Assembly (NCBI GenBank): GCA_010365215.1
Contig: JAAFGT010000002.1
Location: 1 to 64,000 of the forward strand
Source: Acidipila sp.
Lineage (GTDB): Bacteria > Acidobacteriota > Terriglobia > Acidiferrales > UBA7541
Length of the DNA: 64,000 nt
Direction of reading: 5' to 3'
The notes under the pieces are model-generated. The model was not told the origin of the DNA. It saw nothing but the letters and a program-made list of their open reading frames with translations, and did not search any database. Made by a program: the position numbers and the translations under genes. Shown here one piece after another: positions 35,769 through 43,308 of the stretch (positions are counted from its first letter, which is position 1; each line of letters begins with the position of its first letter).

Positions 35769-38618
35769 TTGAGTCCATTTACTGAACAACGCGTTGGGGG
35801 TCCAAGCCAGCTCTTACCGGGTAAGGGCCCCTTTTCATTGGGCAGCCGGGATGTCGCCTGGGTGGTGGATCACGGCTCGGCAGCGGTGTCCGTTGTCGAT
35901 TTTGAAAATGGCGAGCCGAAGGGAGTGCGGCGTTATCTCTTTACCGTTAAGAGCGGAGACGTCCTCCTGGGGATGTCAGGAGCTCGGGGTAGCAGACATA
36001 AAGAACTGATTGCCGTGGCCATTGAATCCGCGCGAGTGTCACCGATCGCTGCCGACGAAGTTGCCGTAACAGCCTGGGTGTCTAGTCTCTCTTCGGCTCT
36101 CGCCGGACTTGCTCCCCCGGACGGCGCTGCGCCTTTGCCCGTTGATCGTCAGATCTATATCGAGGCGGGTGATTCCGCCTTTGCCAACGACACAGTAGCG
36201 TGGCTGCGCACCATTAAAGGCAGCATCCGACTGCTTGGATATCCTGAAGGCAAAATTGACCAACCAGGCGTGCCCTTTCTGCTCGGCCCTGGCATGTGGA
36301 TCGAGGCGGACGAGCCCACCGAGCTTGAACGCGTTGCAGGAGGGGAAAAAGCGCTCGAGTCACTAGCAGTGTTGGAGCCTATCATTTTCCGGGCCTTTGA
36401 CGATCTCGATCACAGACGAGAAGAGGAAAACCGCTCACACTTACGCCGGCGCCAGGAGTTGGACCGTCGCCTGGCAGCGCAAACTGAGCGGGACCTCGCC
36501 TCCCTCACGAGCGGCGAAGTTACACGAATTGAATTTTCGTCCGACCCACCCCTGCTCGCCGCCGCACGAACGGTTGGACAAGCCGAAGGCATTGTAATCA
36601 AGCCAGCAAGCTCGGACAGTTACCAACGCGACCCCCTGGAAGCTATCGCCATCGCCTCGGCGGTACGCACGCGCAGAGTTTTGCTGGCGGCGCGGTGGTG
36701 GCAAGGCGAAAACGGCTCTCTGCTTGCCTACCAGGGGGAACAAAATCGCCCGGTGGCGCTTATCCAGGTACGTTATGGGCGGAGCCACGGGTACGACTTG
36801 TTCGATCCGGCCGCAGGTAGCGTCACTCCGGTTGACGCCTCGGTTGCTGCCGCGCTTCACCCGGTGGCCTATTCCTTTTACCGCCCGCTCGGTCCGGCGC
36901 TCGGCACTTGGGACCTCATCAAGCTCAGTACCGAATTTCATAGAAAAGACATTGCTACGATTGTCTTGTGCGGCATTGCGGCCAGCCTGTTGGGTATGGC
37001 CGCCCCCGAGGCCAGCTCCATCCTCTTTTCGCAGGCCATCCCGGACGGAGATCGCAGCCTTTTATGGCAGGTGGCAATTGGTATGGGAGTGGCCCTGCTG
37101 GGAGGAATGCTCTTCGAAGTTACCCAGTCTGTGTCCATGCTGCGGGTCCAAACAGCTGCGGGAATTTTACTGCAAACGGGAATGTGGGACCGGCTGCTGA
37201 AGCTCAGTCCGGCATTTTTCCGCAAGTTCACGATTGGCGATTTGCGCGCGCGGGTCGAAGGTGTGAGCACGATTCAACACCTCCTGACGCTGGAAGGATT
37301 CCGCACCATCGTGGCGGGAGTGTTTTCCTCTTTATATCTTCTACTGATGCTTTATTACAGTATACCGCTGGGGCTAATCGCGTTGGCCGCCGGTATAGTG
37401 GTCATAGGCGGTACGGCTTTTGCGGCGCACGCGCTGACGGAGCTGGAAGGGAGCTTGCAAGCGATGGAAGGCGATCTCTCTGGCCTGACGATCCAGTTAA
37501 TCAACGCCGTGCCCAAACTCCGCGTCGCTGGGGCCGAGCGGAGAGCTTATGCCTTTTGGGGAAAGTCTTACACCAGCAAGCAGAAAGTTATGGCGCGAAT
37601 TCGGGCCGTGCTCGATCGCATGCGCGTCCTGAACGTTTCGGTGCCTCTCCTGGCTATTGGGTTTTCCTTTTGGTTTGCGTTGAGTTCGTTGTCCGACGCG
37701 TCCGGCAGCCTGCCACTCGGAACTTTTATCGCTTTTAACTTGGCGCTAGGCGTTTTCATGTCCGCGGTGACCAACTTGAGCGGCACCCTCATCGGGCTGG
37801 TACCCATTCTCAGCATTTGGAGGAGGACAAGAAGTATTCTCGACGCTACACCGGACGTAGAGGACGGCCAAGCCTACCCCGGACGTCTGCAAGGACGCAT
37901 TGTGTTCGATCGCGTCAGCTTTCGCTACCGTAAGGACGGCCCACTGACGCTCGAGGACATCAACATTTCTGTGCAACCCGGCGAGTGCGTTGCTCTGGTC
38001 GGCCCTTCGGGCTCAGGCAAGTCAACGATTGTCAATCTCATCCTCCGCTTCGAGACACCGTCTGCCGGCGCGATCTATGTCGATGGCCAGAATCTCGCAG
38101 GCATCGATATCTCCGCCGTCCGGAGGCAGATGGGAGTGGTCAGTCAAGACAGCAAGCTGATGTCCGAATCTATTTTTGAGAACATCGTCTGCGGAGGCCT
38201 CAGCACAATGGAAGATGCGTGGGAAGCGGCCCGCGCCGCAGGGTTGGCGGAGGACATTGAGCAAATGCCCATGGGCATGCACACAATCGTTTCGGAAGGC
38301 GGCTCCAACCTTTCCGGCGGCCAGCGCCAAAGAATAATGATCGCGCGAGCCCTGGTGATGAAAGCCGCCGTGCTGATTTTCGACGAAGCCACCAGCGCGC
38401 TGGACAATCAAACGCAGAATATCGTGACGGAGAGTTTAAACCAGCTAAAGGTGACCCGCGTGGTTGTGGCGCACCGCCTGAGCACCATCCGAAATGCAGA
38501 TAAAATCTATGTGATCGAGAACGGCCGTGTAGTCCAGCAGGGCAAGTACGAACAATTGATGGACGAGCCAGGCTTATTTGCCCAGCTTATGAAGCGGCAG
38601 ATGGTTGCGCCCGAATAG
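35769..38618 (+). CDS. NHLM-family ABC exporter subunit 2 (permease/ATPase with large N-terminal domain)
   Basis: The 949 residues comprise about 400 of an N-terminal region typical of the second NHLM ABC subunit, including a cytosolic part (ARVSPIAADEVAVTAW, coiled segment DHRREEENRSHLRRRQELDRRL). Six membrane helices and a canonical ATPase follow (GPSGSGKSTIVNL, NLSGGQRQRIMIARAL, IFDEATSALD, VAHRLSTIRN). No C39 domain is present. It pairs with the peptidase-bearing subunit upstream. The start is a TTG 32 bases after that gene; the ribosome binding site is weak. Confidence 0.9.
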   Translation: MSPFTEQRVGGPSQLLPGKGPFSLGSRDVAWVVDHGSAAVSVVDFENGEPKGVRRYLFTVKSGDVLLGMSGARGSRHKELIAVAIESARVSPIAADEVAVTAWVSSLSSALAGLAPPDGAAPLPVDRQIYIEAGDSAFANDTVAWLRTIKGSIRLLGYPEGKIDQPGVPFLLGPGMWIEADEPTELERVAGGEKALESLAVLEPIIFRAFDDLDHRREEENRSHLRRRQELDRRLAAQTERDLASLTSGEVTRIEFSSDPPLLAAARTVGQAEGIVIKPASSDSYQRDPLEAIAIASAVRTRRVLLAARWWQGENGSLLAYQGEQNRPVALIQVRYGRSHGYDLFDPAAGSVTPVDASVAAALHPVAYSFYRPLGPALGTWDLIKLSTEFHRKDIATIVLCGIAASLLGMAAPEASSILFSQAIPDGDRSLLWQVAIGMGVALLGGMLFEVTQSVSMLRVQTAAGILLQTGMWDRLLKLSPAFFRKFTIGDLRARVEGVSTIQHLLTLEGFRTIVAGVFSSLYLLLMLYYSIPLGLIALAAGIVVIGGTAFAAHALTELEGSLQAMEGDLSGLTIQLINAVPKLRVAGAERRAYAFWGKSYTSKQKVMARIRAVLDRMRVLNVSVPLLAIGFSFWFALSSLSDASGSLPLGTFIAFNLALGVFMSAVTNLSGTLIGLVPILSIWRRTRSILDATPDVEDGQAYPGRLQGRIVFDRVSFRYRKDGPLTLEDINISVQPGECVALVGPSGSGKSTIVNLILRFETPSAGAIYVDGQNLAGIDISAVRRQMGVVSQDSKLMSESIFENIVCGGLSTMEDAWEAARAAGLAEDIEQMPMGMHTIVSEGGSNLSGGQRQRIMIARALVMKAAVLIFDEATSALDNQTQNIVTESLNQLKVTRVVVAHRLSTIRNADKIYVIENGRVVQQGKYEQLMDEPGLFAQLMKRQMVAPE

Positions 38619-38625
38619 ATCTGAG

Positions 38626-39978
38626 TCACAGCATGTTTCTTTTTTGTAGATCATGGTACGTACGGTCGAGGCCATTCTTAATCAGCCCAATCATCTCGTC
38701 GATTTCGGCAAAGCTGATTACCAGGGGTGGGGCGATCATCATCCGGCTTCCAGCGGCTTGGACCACGATACCTTCATCGAAGCAGATGTCGCGGCACAGC
38801 TTTCCTACCTTGCTATCCACATCGAATAACTGACCGCTCTGCGCGTTCTTAACCAGAACCAACGCCGCAGTCATGCCGCAGGTTTCTATCGCTCCCACGA
38901 GAGGGTGATCCTTTAGTTCGAGAAAGCGCTTTCGCAAAAAAGGTCCGGACTCCTCGGCGACGCGGCGAATAAGGCCGTCGCGCTGCATCAGGCGGATGTT
39001 GGCGATCGCTACGGCGCACGCGACGGGATGTCCTGAACAGGAAAAGCCGTGGTCAAACACACCTCCACGGTCAATCAACGATTCGGCAACGCGATCGCTC
39101 ACGCCAACGCCGCCCAAGGGAATATACCCGGAGGTTACTCCCTTACCGAAAGTAATCAGGTCGGGCCGGAATCCGAAGTGCCCACACCCGAACCATGTTC
39201 CGAGTCGTCCAAAGCCGCAAACAACCTCATCCGAAACCAGGAGGACGTCGTATTTCTCACAGATACGCTGGATCTCTGGCCAGTAGCTTGCTGGAGGGAC
39301 GATGAAGCCTCCCCCGCCCTGGACGGGTTCGCCAATAAACGCCGCAACCTTGTCCGGACCAGACTTGAGAATCTGCTGCTCGAGCCACAAGGCCGCCCGG
39401 ATGCCGAACAGCTCCGGTGCGAGGGCGTTTCCGTAGCAAAAGTAATACGGTTGGCCGATCAGCTCGGTGTGGGTCACCGGCAAGTCGCGCCGCTGCCGCA
39501 CCTCTTCCGTCCCACCGAGAGCGGCCGCGAAGACCGTGCTCCCGTGGATCGAATTCTGGCAGGAGATGATGATCTTCTTTTGCGGCTGCCCGGCCAACTC
39601 CCAGTAGCGGCGCACCATGCGTAAAACGGTGTCGGTCGCTTCGGAGCCGGAGTTAGTAAAGAAAAAATGGTTAATTGCGGGCGGGGTGACCTCGCAGAGC
39701 AGGTCCGCGAGATTGACTGCGGGCACAACAGAACTACCGGAAAAATTGCTGTAAAACGACAACTCCTCTAATTGCGTTCTCGCGGCATCGATCAGTTCCT
39801 GCCGGCCGTATCCGACGTTAACGCAGGCAACGCCTGACATCGCATCCAAGAGCTTGCGGCCCTTTGCGTCCCAGATGTAAATACCCTTGCCACGAGTGAT
39901 TACCCGGGCGTCTTTTTGGCTTAGCGCCTTCTCGTCGGTGAACGGGTGCAAGAAGTGGGACCGGTCGGGGCACATCAT
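38626..39978 (-). CDS. Class III (omega) PLP aminotransferase in the NHLP locus
   Basis: The 450-residue enzyme shows MSGVACVNVGYGRQEL, FFFTNSGSEATDTVLRM, SIHGSTVFAAALGG, SDEVVCGFGRLGTWFG and the PLP lysine in LITFGKGVTSGYIPLGG. This is the subgroup of omega-aminotransferases that use polyamines, beta-alanine or lysine-like amines with pyruvate as usual acceptor. It lies directly downstream of three NHLP precursor genes on the same strand (190-base gap) and converges with the exporter operon on the other strand. A polyamine role is possible. Its position makes a role in modifying the lysine-ended precursor cores an attractive inference. Confidence 0.85.
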   Translation of the reverse strand: MMCPDRSHFLHPFTDEKALSQKDARVITRGKGIYIWDAKGRKLLDAMSGVACVNVGYGRQELIDAARTQLEELSFYSNFSGSSVVPAVNLADLLCEVTPPAINHFFFTNSGSEATDTVLRMVRRYWELAGQPQKKIIISCQNSIHGSTVFAAALGGTEEVRQRRDLPVTHTELIGQPYYFCYGNALAPELFGIRAALWLEQQILKSGPDKVAAFIGEPVQGGGGFIVPPASYWPEIQRICEKYDVLLVSDEVVCGFGRLGTWFGCGHFGFRPDLITFGKGVTSGYIPLGGVGVSDRVAESLIDRGGVFDHGFSCSGHPVACAVAIANIRLMQRDGLIRRVAEESGPFLRKRFLELKDHPLVGAIETCGMTAALVLVKNAQSGQLFDVDSKVGKLCRDICFDEGIVVQAAGSRMMIAPPLVISFAEIDEMIGLIKNGLDRTYHDLQKRNML

Positions 39979-40168
39979 GGGGCGGGTATCTTGCGTACGC
40001 CCGTCGTTACAAACGAAGCGTTATCGGACGATTTGTGTCGCTCAGCAGGTTGGAATGATTGCACGTCTTAGAGCCGCTTTGCGGCTTCCCGGGCACAGGG
40101 ATAAAAATTGACGCTTCGCCTACCAGTTCGCGCGGACACGGGATCTGTAGATTTGGTGAAACAGGTCC

Positions 40169-40450
40169 CTACTTTACGGGCAACATCCCTGCCACGGCCT
40201 TACCGCCCGCTACCTTTGCTAGTTCATCCTTCAATTCGCCGTCGGCGGATAGGGCCGGTATTACGAAATGCCGCGTCGTGGGAGTGTCCTCGATGAACTT
40301 ATAATTCACGCCTTCAGGCACCTTAATCCCCAAACTGGCTAACGCGTCTTTCGAGTTCGTTACAAGCTTGGCCTTAAATCCGGGGTCAGACCATGCCTTC
40401 GAAATTACGACCTTGAGGGCATCGCTGCTGAACTCTTGTCGATCGCTCAT
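40169..40450 (-). CDS. NHLP (nitrile hydratase leader) RiPP precursor 1
   Basis: A 93-residue precursor with the nitrile-hydratase-alpha-like leader (ALKVVISKAWSDPGFKAKLV, ALASLGIKVPEG, YKFIEDTPTTRHFVIP), ending ELAKVAGG. The predicted core is only KAVAGMLPVK: no Ser, Thr or Cys, and Lys at both ends. It is the last of three tandem copies, nearly identical to copy 2 in the leader. The start follows AGGAGAAT. It belongs to a locus with an ABC exporter pair upstream and an aminotransferase downstream. Confidence 0.9.
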   Translation of the reverse strand: MSDRQEFSSDALKVVISKAWSDPGFKAKLVTNSKDALASLGIKVPEGVNYKFIEDTPTTRHFVIPALSADGELKDELAKVAGGKAVAGMLPVK

Positions 40451-40496
40451 ATTATTCTCCTATCCGTTGCGGGGTAGATTCAACTATGCAAATAGG

Positions 40497-40778
40497 TTAC
40501 TTATAGAAGATCGCCCCTGCCACGGCCTTTCCGCCCGCCACCTTGGCCAGTTCGTCTTTCAACTCGCCATCTGCGGACATTGCCGGTAATACAAAGTGGC
40601 GCGTAGTGGGGGTGTCCTCAACGAACTTATAATTCACGCCTTCAGGCACCTTAATTCCCAAACCGGCTAACGCGTCTTTCGAGTTCGTTACAAGCTTGGC
40701 CTTAAATCCGGGATCCGACCATGCCTTCGAAATTACGACCTTGAGGGCATCACTGCTGAACTCTTGCCGATCGCTCAT
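40497..40778 (-). CDS. NHLP (nitrile hydratase leader) RiPP precursor 2
   Basis: A 93-residue copy that differs from precursor 1 at a handful of leader positions, with core KAVAGAIFYK after the VAGG. The true start is the ATG at 40778, where AAGGAGAAT lies just upstream; a longer open frame to 40880 runs into the intergenic spacer and copy 3 and is not real. The core again lacks Ser, Thr and Cys. Confidence 0.9.
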   Translation of the reverse strand: MSDRQEFSSDALKVVISKAWSDPGFKAKLVTNSKDALAGLGIKVPEGVNYKFVEDTPTTRHFVLPAMSADGELKDELAKVAGGKAVAGAIFYK

Positions 40779-40824
40779 ATTATTCTCCTTATGGTTGCGG
40801 GGTAGATTCAAAACTGCGAATAGG

Positions 40825-41103
40825 TCACTTATAGAAGGCCCCTGCCACGGCCTTACCGCCCGCCACCTTAGCCAGTTCATCTTTCAACTCGCCGTCCGCG
40901 GACATTGCCGGTATTACGAAGTGCCGAGTAGTGGGAGTATCCTCGATAAACTTATAGGTCACGTCTTCGGGCAGCTTAATTCCCAAAGTGGCCAGTGCTT
41001 CCTTGGCGTTCGTCACAAGCTTGGCCTTAAATCCGGGATCCGACCATGCCTTAGACAATATGACCTTCAGGTCGTCATTTCTGATTTCTTGTTGATCGTT
41101 CAT
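40825..41103 (-). CDS. NHLP (nitrile hydratase leader) RiPP precursor 3
   Basis: The first and most diverged copy, 92 residues: leader MNDQQEIRNDDLKVILSKAW onward, ALATLGIKLPED, YKFIEDTPTTRHFVIP, ending VAGG, and core KAVAGAFYK (nine residues). The ATG at 41103 follows AAGGAGA by a normal distance; an upstream ATG at 41139 in the same frame has no such site. It lies 237 bases downstream of the second exporter pair on the same strand. Confidence 0.9.
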   Translation of the reverse strand: MNDQQEIRNDDLKVILSKAWSDPGFKAKLVTNAKEALATLGIKLPEDVTYKFIEDTPTTRHFVIPAMSADGELKDELAKVAGGKAVAGAFYK

Positions 41104-41340
41104 GGAAAAATCTCCTTCACTTTTCAGGGCATCGTTCAAGTGAGGCGCCCGAAGATACAGGGTGGTTGGTAAATAATTCTAGGCCACTATCCGGAGGATT
41201 TCAACGCAAATCGAAAATACAACAGCCATAAACAGCCGCGGCGATTGAGATCGTAACTCTACGGTCAACTTATCGTTCCCATTATCATGCCGGCTGACCT
41301 GCGCACCGCGGGAGGGCGGGTAAAACGGGGCAGGACGCCG

Positions 41341-43308
41341 TCATGGAAGCATTCGACCGTGCTCGAGCCTGATGACCCGGGTTGCGAGCGCCATGGTAGA
41401 TGGGCGGTGCGTGCAGATGACAACCATTGTCCCGGCCGCTTGAAGATCAGCGATCAAGCCCGACTGCACCGTTTCGTCGAGATTCGAAAGCGCTTCGTCG
41501 AAAACCAGAATCTCCGGCCGGCGCACGAGCGCCCGCGCGATCAGCAGTTGGTTGACCATCGCCGAAGGCACCGTCGCTCGAGCCACCAGAGTTTGCATTC
41601 CCATCGGAAGGCTGGCGATCCTGTCCGAAATGCGCGCGAGGCGCGCCGCTGCCCATGCCTGCTCTTCGGGAATGGGAGTCGTTCCCAAAATCGTTCTGCG
41701 TATCGTGGCAACCTCAACGTGCTGATCCTGAAAAACCGCACCGACGCGGCGCCGATAGTCCGCGACGTCTGCAACGCGAAGGTCGAATCCATTCACCCGG
41801 ATTTTGCCGTGAGTTGGGTGTTCGAGACCCGTCAGCAGTCGCACGAGCGTCGTTTTGCCGCTGCCTGAGGGTCCGACCACGGCCACACAATCTCCTTTAC
41901 GCAATTCAAAACTGACATCCTCGAGGCTCGGCTGCGCTGCACCCGAATAGACAAAGCTCGCCCTTTCGAAGACCACGGTTGCGATTTCCCCTAATCTAGA
42001 CTGTTGGGGAGGCATTGCAGGTTCTGGTTCCATTAGCGAAGACTGAGCCGGCGTGCGCTTGTTAGCTTCGCGTAGGCCAGCCCATGCTGAGGCCACACGG
42101 CAGACCTCCGAGCCGAGCCAAAGACCGGAGAAAAGAATCACGGAGAGGCTCGAGAACGTCAAATTTCTTCCCGCTCCCGCAGCCAAGCTGATCACAATAG
42201 CAAGAACGACGAAAATCGGCCCGAAGCGCCGCAGCGATTCGTCACTGAGGCGCAGCACTTCAGAATGCGCCCTAGCGGTCAACTCCTCATTCGCAGCGAC
42301 ACGCCCCACATCGAGCGCCCAGTCAAGAGCGCCCAGAGAACGCAACCCAGGCAGGTGGGAGGCAAGCAGATTTCGCGTTCGCAGGATTCTGGGAGCCTGG
42401 GTGTTCTCAAACCGCACGCACGTTTCAAACGCACGCGTCAAGGCGTACTGCGCCCCGAAGAGGATTATCAGCGTCGCGCCGGCAAGCGCCGTCAGGCCGG
42501 GCGACACCAAGACGAGGACCAAAAAGGCGGCGCAGGCTCCCGGGACGGCAAGTCGAAGGACAAACTTCTGGGCGTCAGCATCATTGCCAGCGGTGATTGC
42601 GTCGTCAATTCTCGCCGCAAAGTCGGTCGAGGGAAGTACGCGGAAGCGCGCAAACGGAAAACCGAGCACGCGATTCCAAATAAAGGCGTGGCGCAAAATG
42701 TTTGCTTGCACTCGCCACCGCAATCCCGCGATAACGGCGATATATTCTGCCGTGGCAACTGCAGCAGCAAGCGCCATCCAAACGAACATCCCTGCGCGGA
42801 GCAGCGCAAAATCATAACTTGGAAAATACTTCCGGGCAAAAAGCGGGCCGAGCACCATAAAACTTACGAGAAAAACAGCCACCGTGGCATATCCGATCTG
42901 AAACAATGCGTCCGCGTGGGATCCACTGACGAATCGGGAGTAGCGGCGATCCTTGGGGGCGGGACCAGGGTAAGGCATGAAAGCCTCGTACTTCAATGTC
43001 GCCGCCATTGCGGCATCGACAACAACTGAATCGCTGCGGCTGGATGGTTCGAACGCGCGGTATTCGCGCCGGCGCCCTCGAATGAGAACCACTGGCATTC
43101 CGTCCGCTCGCCGGAATGCGAGGATTGGTCCGTTATCGAATAGCCACCAGCGGCGCTTGCGCAGGCGCACAAGGCGTAACCGAATACTAAAATCGGCAGC
43201 CGCATCGCGCCAATCCACGATGGTCCTACCCGCCCGGGCCGACTCCACCGACGCGTGAACCATGTTGAGCAACGCCGTCCCTAGACCGGTCACCGGGTCT
43301 GAAGTCAC
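41341..43308 (-). CDS. Second NHLM-type ABC exporter subunit 2, with degenerate signature motif
   Basis: About 655 residues, the counterpart of the 949-residue subunit but lacking roughly 250 N-terminal residues. A soluble N-domain (WWLFDNGPILAF, PVVLIRGRRREYRAFEP) is followed by about six helices and an ATPase. Walker A (GPSGSGKTTLV), Q-loop (VFQDQ), Walker B (LVFDEALSNLD) and H-loop (CTHRPST) are intact. The signature LSGGQ is replaced by VPSAMVNQ just before LLIARAL. The GTG at 43308 overlaps the upstream stop as GTGA and is preferred to the ATG at 43362, which would give a 58-base overlap. Confidence 0.85.
   Translation of the reverse strand: MTSDPVTGLGTALLNMVHASVESARAGRTIVDWRDAAADFSIRLRLVRLRKRRWWLFDNGPILAFRRADGMPVVLIRGRRREYRAFEPSSRSDSVVVDAAMAATLKYEAFMPYPGPAPKDRRYSRFVSGSHADALFQIGYATVAVFLVSFMVLGPLFARKYFPSYDFALLRAGMFVWMALAAAVATAEYIAVIAGLRWRVQANILRHAFIWNRVLGFPFARFRVLPSTDFAARIDDAITAGNDADAQKFVLRLAVPGACAAFLVLVLVSPGLTALAGATLIILFGAQYALTRAFETCVRFENTQAPRILRTRNLLASHLPGLRSLGALDWALDVGRVAANEELTARAHSEVLRLSDESLRRFGPIFVVLAIVISLAAGAGRNLTFSSLSVILFSGLWLGSEVCRVASAWAGLREANKRTPAQSSLMEPEPAMPPQQSRLGEIATVVFERASFVYSGAAQPSLEDVSFELRKGDCVAVVGPSGSGKTTLVRLLTGLEHPTHGKIRVNGFDLRVADVADYRRRVGAVFQDQHVEVATIRRTILGTTPIPEEQAWAAARLARISDRIASLPMGMQTLVARATVPSAMVNQLLIARALVRRPEILVFDEALSNLDETVQSGLIADLQAAGTMVVICTHRPSTMALATRVIRLEHGRMLP

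Larger units (their letters stand above)
40169..41103. repeat. Three tandem NHLP precursor units of about 326 bp
   Basis: Start-to-start distances are 328 and 325 bases. Besides the genes, the spacers share GTTGCGGGGTAGATTCA (as read on the plus strand) and the ribosome-binding region. The units therefore arose by tandem duplication of gene plus spacer, with copies 1 and 2 the most recent pair. Confidence 0.8.

Noticed and set aside
38626-39978. Calling the aminotransferase a standard polyamine catabolic enzyme
   Set aside because: The family fits, but no other polyamine gene is near and the gene lies inside the RiPP locus; left as class III aminotransferase.
40072-40086. Short perfect hairpin AGCCGC-TTT-GCGGCT between aminotransferase and NHLP genes
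   Set aside because: Only six base pairs and no T run on either side; too weak for a terminator call.
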